A stretch of 45,685 bases of DNA, taken from positions 1-45,685 of the forward strand of contig CALSCR010003189.1 of assembly GCA_943704495.1 (NCBI GenBank), in the 5' to 3' direction. The notes under the pieces were generated by a model, which was given only the letters and a program-made list of their open reading frames with translations, had not been told where the DNA came from and ran no database searches. A program made the translations under genes and the position numbers. Below are positions 22,396-34,899 of this stretch, one piece after another. The first letter of the stretch is position 1; the number at the start of each line of letters is the position of its first letter. This DNA comes from Pigoraptor chileana (lineage: Eukaryota > Opisthokonta > Filasterea).

Positions 22396-25300
22396 CATTT
22401 CCATGTGGACATGATATGCCGAATTAGTGCGCCGAAGCCACAGACGAGTCGCGTGCGATCGATTTAATTCGCCCATTATTCCTTCTCTTATACACAAACA
22501 CATTACCACCCAGATGCCCACGGCGTTGCACGCACAGACTATGCCTGTCATTTCTTCCCTCTCGACTGTGACGCCACCGGTGAAAGTGACCGCCGGGACG
22601 GGCGTGCGGTACGTCGCGTGAACTTTGAAGACGTGATATGCTGTACGTCGATGGGGCACCAACTGGGAGACGAATGCGTCATCGTGACGGAGAGAGGAAG
22701 AACATACACATGGAGCGTGAGCGCAGGGTATGTACTCGCTCTTTCTCTTGCAATTCTGTCTTACAAATGTTACTTAGTTATGGGTGCTTTGTGGTGTAGG
22801 AAGTGATTAAGAAGCTGTGTGAGAAGTGATCATTGCCTGCCGTTTGTCTGCATGGTCCTCTTGGTGCTTTGGTGTAATTGTGGCAAATAGTTGCACGCGA
22901 GAAACCCACCCTGTGTTGGCCATTGTCCGTATGGTAAAATCGTGACTGTTAAGGATTCTTACGTGGCAAAAATGGCACTGTCAAAGATTCACTCCTTGTA
23001 ACAATACTATTGTTACGACCATTCATTGCTGACGATGACATGCAGCACCCGCTTGGTGTATGACCCGCCTTCTTCGGAGACGGACGCAACCACGTGGCGG
23101 TCTGTGCATTTCGGAGCGAATCCACAGACAATTGTGTGTGGAGTTGCTAAGGAACTCAGTCTTCTGGACATCGGGGTGAGCGTGTGTTTTACGGACGACG
23201 CATGCACGTGCAATGCATGCGCTGCTGTTTTCTCTCGTTGTCCTCTCCTCTTGTTGCTCACATCCATGCACCTACCACACCCCCGCTGTCCCTTGCGGTC
23301 ATCAGTCGCACGCCAGAGTCACTCTTGCGCGTGCGGACGGCAGCAACCTTATCTTCGGCAACGGCCAGTTGTATGCGTGTGCCGCACACCCGCGCAATCC
23401 GCTGCTGACCGCCGCGTGTGGCGAGACGTCCCTATTTCTTGTTGATCAACGGATGCCCAACAGACCTCTGCTCAATTGGACGCATGAGGTCGATGGCCAC
23501 CCCACCTTCTTGTCGTGCGGGCGGCTCGGCACAGAGGGTATGTCTTGTCCCGTTCTATAGGCATATGCGTTTATTTCAGCATTTCCTACTCATCCACTTG
23601 CAACTGGCGGCTGGAACGTAAGCACTTATAAAAACACACACGCACACACACATACGCACACACACGCAGATTATGCGCTGCTTGGCTGCAAGGACACGCG
23701 CGAGTCTGTTCTCTTCCGCTATTCCTCATCGCCGCTCCCCGCGCACGACACGCCGTTGGTGTATATCGACGGTCGGCCCGTCTCTTACGATGTTAGTGCG
23801 TTTGCGCGCCCTGGTCCCACCCTCGGTCCATCCCTCCCTCGCCGTATGTGCGTGTACGCCGACGCTGCATTTGATGGCGTTTCGCGTGTGCCAATGCCAT
23901 TGTCCGGCGTAGCTCTTGTCTTTGCGTCGGCGCGGGACGAGGCGCGCCAGTGGGAACTGTCTCCAGGAGACGTGCGTATGGAGCAGGAGAGGAGGCGTCG
24001 CAGCAGAGGAGCATCGCGGAACGACGACTCTGATGTGTGTCCTGCATTTGCATTCCTCTCGTGCTCGGTTGCCGGGGATGTGTACGGACAGCGGTATTCG
24101 ACGGGCGGTGCGACGGATTCGCCGGGCGTTTTGCGTGAGGGGTGTGCAGCAGCCGCGCCGATATACGAGGGATTGTATGGGCGAATGGGCGTCAGAGAGG
24201 GCGATTACGTCAGCAGGGCACAGCTTGCTTCGTGCAAGCGTGTGGACATCCGGGCTGCTTGCCGTCGTGGGTACTCGCTGTTGTGTTGTCGGTGTGGATA
24301 GGGCCACAGCTTACCGGCGCGGATAGACGTGTTGCTGATTGCAATTGATGTTGCTTTGTTTTTGTTTGAGCATAGCTCTGCCGCGGCTTCTGTCATCTGA
24401 TCTTGTTCACCCCAACCACTATCCCTCAGACCTCATTGCCGAGTCCGATGAAGCGGATCCATTCGAGTCTTCAGGTGTGCGTGTGTGTGTGTGTGTGTGG
24501 ATGTGGTGCATGGTGTGCGGTGTTCGCGTCGCATAGTGTGTGTGTGTGTGTGTGTGTGCATGTGTGCGTATGGGTGTTGCATACCTATTCAATTTCTCTC
24601 TTTCAACGCGCAGACAAAGTGGAAATTTCGTCACAAGCAATGGACGCGCTATGTTCGCACATTATCGGTGCCGTCCATACCAAATGGAGATCGTTCACAC
24701 TGTGAGTACCGACGACGTCGTTTTTTGTTTGTCATTTGTCGCACACCGTAAAAGTGCTGCACTTTTCCGCTCGGCATATTCTGGCGGTTGTGCAGAGGCG
24801 CAAAGAGGGCATCACAGAGACAGGCACTCTGCGGACCCGCGTGCAAAAATGCCTCTGAGGATTGTCTAAACGAGCGCTTGTTCCTAACAAACAGCAATCA
24901 AATTCGCATTCCGCAATCCATTCGCGCAGATTCGAGCTGTGCAGGGACATGATCGAGGCCTTCTCCGACGAACACATCACACCACGTGACGTCCTCGCGG
25001 CGGTCAAGCGGCTCTGCTCCGACGCCAATCCGCTGATCACGTGCCACGCCGCGCGTCCCATAGCGGGCCTCAGACAGAGTGACCACGTGACAGTGGCGCC
25101 GCCCCTGTTGTCGCGCGATGCCGATGGGGTCTCTGGATTGCCCCGATCAGAGGATGATGGAGACCGTCTGCATGCAGCACGAGATGCAGTGCGGCAGTGC
25201 CTTGAAGATGCAGAGGCCTGGATCGGCAATGTGCGCATATTGGGTGCTGGGGGAGGTGGGAAGCGTTCTCGTTTTGCGAATACTCGCCGCGCTGCAGCCG

Positions 25301-26175
25301 CCGGCGTTAGTGCCGCTTCGGTGATTGTTGCGCCGGTTGCGTTGACGGCGCCTGCACTTAAGGGTGCGTGTTCGAATCCCATGGCTCCCTTTGAGCGAAT
25401 TCTCGACACGTGGGTGGATGGGCAGCGTGCACGTCCTGGCGAAGACGACAATTGGGATGGAAGAACAACGGCAGCAAACGCGGATAAGACGGGCGAAGAT
25501 GTAGACCCTGTGCCCACCCGCGAGCACCCCGCCATGTACCTTCTTCACATGTGGCGTCGCGGAGGGGGCAGTGATGGCGTCGCTGCCACCGATCCCTCAA
25601 CAGTGCCTGTGGGTCCCCCAGCACGAGTGGGTGCGCGTGCTGAAGCCGCTTCCAAGGCCCCGAAAAGGGAACTTGCCGCCGCGGTGAAACCCAAAAAGGT
25701 GCTTGTCGTGCCTTCGGTTGCCGCAGTTGGAGATTCGCCGGCCCGCGCCAAATCAAGAGTCACGTTTAGTTTTGAAGACGACGACGCCCACGGACATGGC
25801 GATGACGCTTACAAAGCAGTCACCACGCGACCGACACAACTGTCCAACACATCGGGCGCACTTCATGCAACAACAACACGCACTGCAGGCGCCACCAATA
25901 AGACTGTTGCGGGGGCTGTCCCTGATCCAAACTCCCACGAATCAGTCGACAGCGACGACTGGCCCAGAACACCGACACGCCCGCCGCCGCTTGCAATTGC
26001 AATTGCCGCAACGCCGCCCCCGGCCATAGCCTCGACAAGACCACCCCCAGAGTCGCCGTCGGTGCGCGTGGGAGCGGTGGGGATGGGTGCTACCATTGTG
26101 CCTGATCTGAAGCGAGCATCGACCGGGAAGGACAAGGGCAAGACTGTCAAGAAACCGCGCATCAGTGGATTCTGA
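20923..26175 (+). CDS. TAF1C: TAF1C/Rrn6-like RNA polymerase I initiation factor subunit
   Basis: Eleven exons: 20923-21088, 21392-about 21576, 21820-22038, 22260-22356, 22514-22727, 23046-23175, 23306-23537, 23670-24266, 24376-24474, 24614-24701, 24930-26175, giving about 1,090 residues. All phases fit; only the end of exon 2 is uncertain. The middle part reads as a degenerate WD-type propeller: INVGQPIRGIAV, VIVTERGRTYTWSV, then WRSVHFGANPQTIVCG, ACAAHPRNPLLTAAC followed by LFLVDQR, and FAFLSCSVAGDVYGQRY. This order is typical of the SL1/core-factor subunit TAF1C (yeast Rrn6). Exon 11 holds a helical region, then a long disordered tail ending KKPRISGF, like the basic Gly-Phe ends seen in that family. 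It would act at rDNA promoters in the nucleolus. Introns 2, 3, 4 and 9 are rich in GT repeats, intron 7 in CA repeats. Confidence 0.6.
21625..21693. repeat. Imperfect (GT)n with CGCGTACGTG repeats in TAF1C-like intron 2
   Basis: GT-rich tract with two copies of a GTGTGTGCGCGCGTAC unit, in the 5' half of the intron on the sense strand. Confidence 0.85.
22356..22388. repeat. (GT)n directly at a 5' splice site
   Basis: About 16 GT units start at the exon 4/intron 4 boundary, so the donor GT is the first unit of the repeat. Confidence 0.9.
24475..24562. repeat. (GT)n tracts in TAF1C-like intron 9
   Basis: Two GT-rich tracts begin at the donor of exon 9 and fill most of the 139-base intron. Confidence 0.85.
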
Positions 26176-26619
26176 TACTTTTGCTTTGTGTATTATTATT
26201 ATTGGGTATCGTGTATTTGTATTTGTTCAATTTGTCACATCTGTGGCTTGTGTATATGTATGAAGGACTATGGGACTGTTGTCGGTGTTGACGCTGGTCG
26301 TCCACTGGTATTATTATTACACTGGTCAGTTATTATCACGATTTTCGTAATCGCTTTTGGTTGATCAGTTGTATGAGCCCGCCGTTTGTGTGCATGCAGA
26401 GTATTATCAAGGCGCGCAGAATAAGATTCGAGTTCATTTTGTTTTCAATCCCAAACTACATTGTGAAGCCGAAACAACGCCATACACCCTAAGACACCGA
26501 TCTCATTCGGAAATACGGTGCACACACACACACACACACACACAAATAGAAGAAATAGATCAGCATCACGAACATTCGAACCACTCACTCGCACACACCC
26601 ACACAGGTGCATACTGCTT
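26176..26619. other. Convergent 3' spacer between TAF1C-like gene and OAT
   Basis: Tail-to-tail gap. It is AT-rich near 26190-26350 with several TATTATTATT runs, and has a (CA)12-13 microsatellite at 26519-26544. No gene was seen. Confidence 0.45.
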
Positions 26620-27990
26620 CTAGTGGGCCTGGTCGGCATAGGCAAACACCTTCTTGATGATCTCGCATCCTTCCTCGAGGTGAGCATCGCTCATAACGAG
26701 CGGCGGCGCAAAGCGAATCGTGTAGTCATGCGTCGTCTTTGCAAGGAGCCCGTTCTCAATCAGCTTCTTCGTGATCTTGTACGCCGAGAAATGATGCGTC
26801 GGGTGCAGTTCGACGGCATTCAACAGCCCCTTGCCACGCACATCCTTGATCCACGGGTACTTCATCTCGCGCATCCGCTCGCGGAACTTTTGTCCCAGTT
26901 TCTCCGAGCGCTCGGCCAGCTTTTCGTCGCGCAGGACCTGGAGTGCTTCCATAGCAACGCGGCACGCAAGCGGATTGCCGCCATATGTCGATCCGTGCTC
27001 GCCAGGCTTGATGCTCAGCATGACCTCGTTGTCGCACAGGACTGCCGAGATAGGCATGAGTCCGCCCGACAGCGCCTTCCCGAGAATGAGAATGTCCGGA
27101 CGCACGCCCTCGTGGTCGCACGCGAGCATGCGGCCCGTGCGGCAGAGTCCCGTCTGGATCTCGTCGGCAATAAACAGCACATTGGCATCCTTGCAGATCT
27201 TCTTGGCCTCGCGCAGATACCCCTCGTGCGGCACAACGACGCCCGCCTCGCCCTGGATCGGCTCAATGTAAAAGCCGGCTACGGTCGGGTCCTTCACGGC
27301 CTCACGAAGCGCGTCGAGGTTGTTGTAAGGGATGATGGGGAATCCGGGAGTGAACGGTCCAAAACCATCCTTGCACGTGGGGTCCGTCGAGGTAGACACA
27401 GCCGTTGTCGTGCGCCCCCAGAAGTTGCCCTCGGCGAAGATGATTTTGGCCTGGTTATGGGGCACTCCCTTTGTCGTGTACGCCCACTTGCGCGTGAGCT
27501 TGACGGCCGTTTCGCCGCCCTCGACGCCAGTGTTCATTGGCAACACCTTGTCGTAGCCGAAAAAATCCGTGATGAAGAGCTCAAATATGCCCAGTTGGTC
27601 ACTGTGGAAAGCACGCGACGTGAGCGTCAGCTTTTGGCACTGATCGATCATGGCCTTTACGATCCGAGGATGGCAGTGGCCCTGATTAACGGCAGAGTAG
27701 GCGCTCAGAAAGTCAAAATAGCGCTTTCCCTTGACGTCGTACAGAAAGATCCCCTCGCCACGCTCGAGAACGGCGGGAAGCGCGGTGTAGTTGTGCGCAC
27801 CGCACTCGAGTTCGAGCGCCATGTAGTCCTCGGGTGCAGTCGGGGCCCCCTGGCGATCCGGGAAGCGGCGGCGCAGGGCTGCATCGAGATGCCACGGCTT
27901 AACAGACGCAGCCGCTGCTGTTGCGAGCGTGCGGCGAGACGCAACGGCCTTGGTGGCGGCACGTGCGGCAGAGGGGGCGAACCGGAGCAT
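26620..27990 (-). CDS. OAT: Ornithine aminotransferase, mitochondrial
   Basis: An intronless gene of 456 residues. The first 30 residues are rich in Ala, Arg, Ser and Thr and lack acids ([20 protein letters not shown]), a good matrix-targeting presequence. The rest is a class III PLP-dependent aminotransferase: [48 protein letters not shown] with the PLP-binding Asp, LGKALSGG with the Schiff-base Lys, and [17 protein letters not shown]. These are diagnostic of ornithine delta-aminotransferase, which converts ornithine and 2-oxoglutarate to glutamate semialdehyde and glutamate. The length matches human OAT (439) plus a longer presequence. It is convergent with the Pol I factor gene. Absence of introns is unlike the neighbouring long genes. 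Confidence 0.95.
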   Translation of the reverse strand: MLRFAPSAARAATKAVASRRTLATAAAASVKPWHLDAALRRRFPDRQGAPTAPEDYMALELECGAHNYTALPAVLERGEGIFLYDVKGKRYFDFLSAYSAVNQGHCHPRIVKAMIDQCQKLTLTSRAFHSDQLGIFELFITDFFGYDKVLPMNTGVEGGETAVKLTRKWAYTTKGVPHNQAKIIFAEGNFWGRTTTAVSTSTDPTCKDGFGPFTPGFPIIPYNNLDALREAVKDPTVAGFYIEPIQGEAGVVVPHEGYLREAKKICKDANVLFIADEIQTGLCRTGRMLACDHEGVRPDILILGKALSGGLMPISAVLCDNEVMLSIKPGEHGSTYGGNPLACRVAMEALQVLRDEKLAERSEKLGQKFRERMREMKYPWIKDVRGKGLLNAVELHPTHHFSAYKITKKLIENGLLAKTTHDYTIRFAPPLVMSDAHLEEGCEIIKKVFAYADQAH

Positions 27991-28719
27991 TCTTGGTTGG
28001 TGGTTGGCTTGGACGAAGTTCTTTGCTTGATTATTCAGGTGCGAAAATGTTTTCTTAGCCGGGCTGTGACGATTCGCGCGATGTCGGCGAGAATTGCTTG
28101 ATGTGCGTCGTGGCTGCTTTGATAGAGCGAGATAGGGAGAGAGAGAGACAGGCTGTGGTCACAACCATAGTTTAATGAGTCAACAGGGGTTGGAATCCGA
28201 GTTTTTCTTTGTCGCGCGTCGGGTGAGAAATGAAGTCGCCAGGCTTTGCCGTCGAATCACAGACAAGAGGAAGGGGGATAAAACAACAATAAGAGTTTGT
28301 AGCATATGATCTTTGTAGCAATAAGGACTGAATGAAAGAGAGTAACGGGGTGATGCGTTTGGATGCGCAAAAAGCAGAAAGAACGGAACGACGCACATGG
28401 CGTAATAGTGAAGTTCCCCAAAACCCCTCATGGGACAGCAAAGGGTGTCGAGCCCGCAATTTAGTAAATAATTATTGCAGTGCGGATACCATACTTAAGC
28501 TTCACACTGAGTATGGACGCCTCAACATCATGCGACCACGTAGTAAGTAATACCTTCTTTTGGTATCTTCTGACGACCTCCTCGCAAATTTGAATTGAAA
28601 AAGTTTTGGATTTCTTTATTGTTTCCCACTATTTCCAAGTGAATTGGTCCCTAAGTTCGGTGATCACGTGCCACATGAGGTAGCTCGGGAAAGTTGCCAA
28701 AGCACTTTTCAGTACAAAC

Positions 28720-28763
<44 letters not shown>

Positions 28764-29052
28764 GTGTGTGTTGTGTGTGTCTGTGTGTGTCTGTGTCTGT
28801 GCAAAGCGAAGTTGAATGTGAGACGACGCGCCGTGATGGTTTGATGCAAGGTGCGAATGTGTTGGGCACCGGTATGTGTAACATGATGCACGCAACAAAC
28901 AAAAAAATGCGATTGTGATTGCGAACGCAAAAAACAGACAAGAAAAATGCATGGACGCAAGAGCAGCCGCCGCAGCAACGCATGGGCTGGTACAAATGTA
29001 AACACTCGTCTTAGGGAAGCTCCTAACACGGTGTGGACCATTTGTATCTCCA
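27991..29052. other. OAT promoter side and Zn2Cys6-PAS 3' flank
   Basis: Contains a short GA run at about 28130-28150 and a long (GT)n with TGTGTC variants at 28721-28799. No credible coding exon was found. Confidence 0.4.
28721..28799. repeat. (GT)n microsatellite, intergenic
   Basis: About 20 pure GT units followed by TTGTGTG and TCTGTGTG variants. Confidence 0.95.
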
Positions 29053-30946
29053 TCATATCTCCATGAGGCAACTTGTGGAGTTGAAGTACCCGAGGTGGTC
29101 GTAGTCGAATGACACATTGACAGCGGCGCGAAACGCCTCGCCGTTCTTGCGCAACAGAACTGCCTTGTACTCGAGGCGTGCCTCCTGTTAAATGGCAAAA
29201 GTAACAGGGTGTCGGTAAGGAAAAAAGCAAAAAGGAACACGCTCGGAATCCCCAGCTAGACAGAGTGCACCACAACGCAACACAATTGCGGCGCTTCGCT
29301 GCGCGATAACAGAAACACCGCCCCTTGTCACCAGAGCGTCAGCAAGTATCACGGATCATGCCTTCGAGTCACACTAACCAGGTTCTCAACGGCGGCCTTC
29401 CATATGAACAGCACTGACTGAGACCACTCATCCGGGTGGAAAAGCCTGTCGGTCGTGGCGAGAAACGGCAACATATTTTAGCAACACATTTTAGATAATT
29501 ATACGAAGTGGTCAAATTATGTAAACACATCGTCGTCGTCGAGGATGCAGGATCAATCAGCTCTAAGCAGGGTTAGCGAATCACAAGCGTTTCACCGGAT
29601 CACTTACTGCAAAAGAAGATTAAAGAATCCCTTGCTGAGAATATCGACCATCTCCGCCTGTGAGTAGCCGAACATGCGACACATGTAGTCGTTGGCGTAG
29701 TGTATGACGCGACCGCCGACAGTGGTCTCCATGACAATGCCGCACGGCACGCAGTGAAACATGGACATTTTTGCCGACATAGCCATCTCAAGATCAATAG
29801 TCTGCAAAGAATTGGTCGAGGGAGAATATACAGTACCATTTAGTGATACTCTGTCAACAAGACAAAAAAATCCTTGTCGTTCCTTTACACTCTTCAGTGA
29901 ACACTAAATCTGAAGAAAGCGCAAATAGTGCCACATTTCTTGTGTCCAAATTACAGCATTTTGCATACATTAACAATAACGACGTGTCGAACAGCACATC
30001 CCACAACTACTACAATTTTACACCATGACACTCACCCTTGTCCTTCCATGCAGCGCGACAGGCGCCGTCCAATCAATGATGAGAGGCGAGTGCGAAAGTG
30101 CTTCCAAATTGTTGTGCAAATCCTCATCCGACAAAACACTGGCCGCCCGGAAGGATAGTATGTACCGTAAGAGAGTCGTCCTGAACATACGTACATACAT
30201 ACATAGAGTAAAAGTGTTGCAAAAAGATGAGAAGGTTAACAATTTATATCGAGACTCGAGGACGGACAAGAAGCACGCACGCTGCATTTCAACACCGCAG
30301 GTAAGTCTTCAAATAGAGAAATAAAATTGTCCACAAAAAAGCCTTTTAAAAACACATGCCACAGGGACAGAACACGACTCACCAAACAATACGGAATCTG
30401 AGAAACTCTGGCGACATGCCGACAGACGGATCGCCTCCGGTGGCTTTGTAGTAGATCTCGAGGCGCTCACGCAGCACGCGCACGCTCTCATACATGACAT
30501 TGGACAGCGTCACTTGATACAGACTCATGGATCCATCCATGGACTGCAGCGGGCCACTTCCGATCGCGACATCAACGCTCAGTCCGTCATGCGTAACAGA
30601 GAGATCCCCGAATCCACTCACGACGGGTAGCTTGGGTGCAGGGACGCCCACGGCGGCGGCGGCGGCGGCGGCAACAGCGCCGTTCATCACCGCGACGGGG
30701 CGGAGACGCAACGTTCCCCCTTGCTTTAAATCGCCATCTGCAATTGTGATTTGGCGGATGGCGTCGTTGCTGGGGAGATTGCTTTGAATGGCGTGTGGAG
30801 GGAGACCAACGCCCGGGGCAGACAGCCGTCCCTGCCCAGTGGACCCTCCCCTCATGGCGATGGGCTGCCCGGCAGTCTCGGATTGCGAGTCGGATAATTT
30901 GTGGCCGTGGTAATATTGCTGTTGTTGTTGTTGGTGGTGGTGGTGT

Positions 30947-31008
<62 letters not shown>

Positions 31009-31899
31009 CTGCTGTTGTTGTTGTGGTGGCGGTGGTTGCGCCTGCACCTGCTGCTGTTGGTGATGGATCTGCACCGTCCGCGCGTGCATACCACTTTCCA
31101 GCGACTGCCCAGGCACGGCCATTCCCCCACCCACGTGGCCCGCAAATCCGCCCATGAGCACACCTCCTCCACTGACCCCTCCAATCGCCACCGCATTGCC
31201 CGACATGCTCCCGGACGATGGCGTGACCATCATCATTCCAAGTCCAAGGGGATATGGCGTCGGCGCCACACCAGGACCCGGCACCCCCGTCGGCATCCGC
31301 ACGGTGCCAGATCCCGCCACTTGTGGATGCAGCTGCGGAATGTCCAGCAGCGCGCCGTCAGACTGTCCCTTGCCTCTGAAGGCGGGCGACGGGAATATCG
31401 ACGCGCTCCCGACGCTGCCCACACGCACACCGGGCACCTCGGAGGTCGGCGCATCTGTGCACGTGTCAGCGTGACCAAGGCGGGTGCACCGTACGCACGG
31501 TCGCACATCGCTGCAGCGCGCCCTTGCAATCCGACATTTCACGCACGCTCGCTGCGCCATCTTTTTGCGGCTCTTCGATTCCTCGTCATCTTCGCGTTCG
31601 CGAGAAAGTCTCCGCGTTTGATGCATTTCGAGGTCGGGCCCATCCGCCCCCTGCATTCCAAAGCTCGACTGTGTGTCGGTAGCAACACCCATGTCTGCTG
31701 ATGGTGAATGGCCACTATGTTGCGAGTGCAAGTTCGAGTCCACGCTTGTGTTGTAGACCGATCGCCCTGGGGTGCTGTCGCCGTCCGTGTCACTTCCCGA
31801 TACATGCCCACTCGCCGTTCCACTTCCCTTGTTCGAATGCCCAGACTGTCCACCGCGCAGTTGCGTAAGTAGTATCGTCTCAAGGGAATTCCGCTCCAT
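29053..31899 (-). CDS. Zn2Cys6 binuclear-cluster transcription factor with PAS domain and polyQ
   Basis: Exons on the minus strand: 31899-30383, 30180-30036, 29801-29608, 29445-29379, 29184-29053, giving 684 residues with all phases matching. About 110 residues in, a nuclear-type basic stretch (SRKKMAQRACVKCRIARARC) begins a zinc cluster with spacing C-x2-C-x6-C-x5-C-x2-C-x8-C, the fungal GAL4-type pattern. A Gly/Pro-rich region, a polyQ/His stretch (about 30914-31053) and an Ala run follow. The C-terminus has a PAS domain: VGGRVIHYANDYMCRMFGYS, QLFHPDEW, LRKNGEAFRAAVNVSFDY. This combination resembles the yeast Rds2/Ert1/Gsm1 regulators of gluconeogenesis, but direct orthology is not shown. 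It probably binds DNA as a dimer and senses a ligand or partner through PAS. Confidence 0.85.
30914..31053 (-). repeat. CAG/CAA polyglutamine tract with His runs
   Basis: On the minus strand, mixed CAG and CAA codons give a run of roughly 28 Gln, then HHHH and six Gln, within exon 1 of the Zn2Cys6-PAS gene. Mixed codons suggest an old, protein-selected tract and not a fresh pure-CAG expansion. Confidence 0.9.
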
Positions 31900-34319
31900 C
31901 GATTACAAATCGCACGGAATGAATCCAAAAACGGTACCAAGGAATAATCGTGCACTAAAGAGGACAAACTCTCGAGAGAAGGTGCACAGAAAATGGCTCG
32001 TGTGAATCTACACTCGATGACAAGGATCGAAAGAGAATTCGGTATAGTTGCAACGGACGACTTTCGATGCGGCCAGCGAATCGACTGTCACCCGTGTGAA
32101 GATGTCGTGGCGGACCAGCGGCGACAAGGGAGAACAACTCGAGCAAGTTGCAAAAGTGTAACGCGGCCTCTTTTCATGCGAAGGCCGCCAAGAGAAGACG
32201 GCAGCAGAGTCTATTTTCGAGCTGAGAATCCGCGTCGGGGATGATGGAACAATCAACCACAGTGGCACCCCGTGCCCCCGGCCCAGGGACTCTGTAGATC
32301 TCACCGACCGACCGTGTGCAGGCCCTGTGCATCGATAGTGAGCAAAAGTCGCACATGTGAGTTACCATTTTCCTCTGCTACGTTCTGCGACGGCATTCGA
32401 TCACTAACGCAAGTGACTTACTGCAACTTATTCTTCCAAGCCACCAATAATAAGGATGACGCAATACCGACCCTCAGTGTTTTTTCCAATTTACGATCCA
32501 CTTGGGATGCCGCAGCAGAGCAACGCAGTAACGTTGCACGCTTGCTGGTTTGATATCTGGGTCGATCTTTTTCCGTCGCTAAACAATGAGTGTTGGGAGC
32601 CCACAGAACCGGGAGAAAGAAAGCGGCAGGCAAAGTGAGTAAAAGCCAATACGGTCGCTTGCCCAGCCTGTGAAAGTATGGCGTCATCGCATTCCGGGAC
32701 GCGTCGCGAATTCCTGAAAACGCACATGGGGTTCACATCTAAGGAGACTCTCTCACCAACGGATCGTTCACCCAACCGCCGCCTCCGATGTGAGGCGAGT
32801 ATTGTGTATCTCGGTGGCCACCACTTGATCCAATGGCCCTGAATCCTGAACGACACCGCCGGGTCATGCGCGGAGAGCATTCAATTATAGCAATATGAAA
32901 CTCACAATTAGTCGTCAGTGTCGACAAATTATATGTCTCAACTGGGCAATAAGACATCTTCAATACTGATGCGGTAGAAACCATAACATTGTACACACGC
33001 CTGTCAATGGAATTTCCGCGCACACTTGCACACTGCCAATTAGAAGGCCAACAGTCGCGACAGCTCACCTCACACCAATTCGCACTAGTACTCAGACCTG
33101 AAAGACCGCCGCGTTATTGAATTCACGAGATCCCTCGTGCGTAGTCGCTCGCAAAATGCAAACTGTCCACAAATCGAAGGGCGAAAAATAATTGAACGGC
33201 AGGGAACAATAGGGAGCACTCACGCACACAATCCTGTGAGATGTGTCTTCGATGCGTTGTGTTGTGTGTTTCCTTCGGTGCTCTAAATGAATGTGGAAAG
33301 CCGGTGTCGCACGGGACCGAAGTGGATCGAGTGGATCTCGTCCACCGATTCGGAAGAGATAGGTGTCGGAATGAGGGACTGCGGCATGCGTCCACCAAAT
33401 GTGGTTTCAGTTCATTCCATGCGCCGTCTCTTGAGCGGCGGAAAACACAGAACGGAGATGCCCCCGTCCGAGTGATTGTCACCCCTCGTGCCACGGCAGC
33501 AATGAGAGTTCAGCACGGCGGCGTGTCGGCCCGGGACGAAACGGAGCTGCCGCTCAACACGGCCTCATAGAAAGGTCGCCAGTCGCAGGCAGAATGAATC
33601 GGGCAATTCTCCGACAACGATGAGCATGCATGACCACAAGGTAATGTCACTGCCACGCTTTTCGAGACCCGCTTTTCGCCCAGTCTCTCCGCGGGTGCAG
33701 AAAAAGACCCTCCAACTTAGACGAAGCAGTTGGTATGCTCGGAATGTCTCGCGACTTAAAAAACACTTATCAGAACGTCGCTTTTCAAATCGAAGGCAAC
33801 CAACAAGCAAAAACAGCCGAGGGTTTGTGCACGCAGTTGTGCAGACGTGCTGTTTGACACGCCGTTGACTACGACCTCGACTGATCCCCGCACCGACTCG
33901 CCTCCTGCTCAGTGAGTGCCTAACCGTCTCAGTAGCCGTCGTGTGCAATAGAATTGAGTGATTTTGTGAGCATCATAATGGCTAGTGGTACATAAGCTAT
34001 TCACAACGGAAATTGGAGTGAAGGGGCAACTGAATCATGACAGTGTGCGATAACTGGGACGGAATGACGAGGTTGGCGGTCGTCCGATACCACCGAGCCG
34101 TCCAGTGAAATTCTCCTGCCGACGTCAGTTGATTGCTCGTCCCACGGCTGTTCCAGTGTGCCTCTCTCGCGTGCAGTGTCAGTGCAAGGGGTGCAATGTA
34201 GTAAGCAGCCATTAGTAAGTGCCCGTATTGTTTATGTCACTGAACTTTCCTTCTGTCTGACTGTGTGGCGTTATGCACAGTGGCATTGTTCTGTTGCACG
34301 CGGCACATGGTCACTGATT
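31900..34319. other. Region without a confident gene
   Basis: This is upstream of the Zn2Cys6-PAS start. Several frames of 60-130 codons occur on both strands (for example 32174-32368 minus and 33241-33570 plus), but none shows a known domain, a splice pattern or a long dominant frame. It may hold 5' UTR exons and promoter of the transcription factor, or a gene with very short exons that I cannot resolve. Confidence 0.35.
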
Positions 34320-34700
34320 TAATATAAGAGTGTGGAGGAAGGGAAGGGATGGGGCGTTTTCAGAAAATCTGTATTGAAAAATGTGTCCAATTAATTCTTG
34401 GCGAGATATTTTCAAACATCTTCATACAATAACGGTACTACTTTGCACAAAAAACGGTTATTAAATTTGCTTACTCGAAAAAAACGGGTACCTGATCCAA
34501 TATACTGTAACCCTACTTATACTATTAATTCAGTCCCAATTATAAGAGTGGCATTCGCTATCAAAAACCCCCTAATTTGCGGCGATCAAAATATTCGCTA
34601 CTAATGCGGCGCATTTTCGCGAATGACGCATCAACGGCCATTTCTGTACCCTACTGCTTCAATTATGGATGTCCAAAATGCCCGGCACGAGGGTGCGACT
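34320..34700. mobile_element. AT-rich island, possible remnant of a CAGT-ended DNA transposon
   Basis: The base composition changes abruptly to AT-rich between GC-richer flanks. At 34501-34509 the sequence TATACTGTA would be a pogo/Tigger-like 3' end (ACTG next to TA). Its reverse complement begins CAGTATATTGGATCAGG and continues into ACCCGTTTTTTTCGAG. A matching opposite end is not found, and no transposase is visible. TTCGC words recur at 34555-34622. Confidence 0.2.
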
Positions 34701-34899
34701 CTAATTTTAACGACTCACCTTCAAGTCTGCTGACAGGTGGAATTGACAAAACACTTGCTGAACCGCAGAATGGCGGAACATTGGCTGTAGGGGGAAAATC
34801 CCCACAATGGCTTCTCGGCATTTATTTGCAACCAGGCTTTGGTTTTTCGTCCAATGTTTGCCCTCTGAACACCCGACCGAGTATAAACTGAACAGTTTC

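Noticed and set aside
26518-28101. Long plus-strand open frame (527 codons) opposite OAT
   Set aside because: It is the antisense shadow of the well-supported OAT gene. It arises from the GC-biased codon use of that gene and has no known domain.
30901-31701. Plus-strand frame with a long leucine run
   Set aside because: It is the reverse reading of the polyglutamine exon of the Zn2Cys6-PAS gene (CAG/CAA becomes CTG/TTG).
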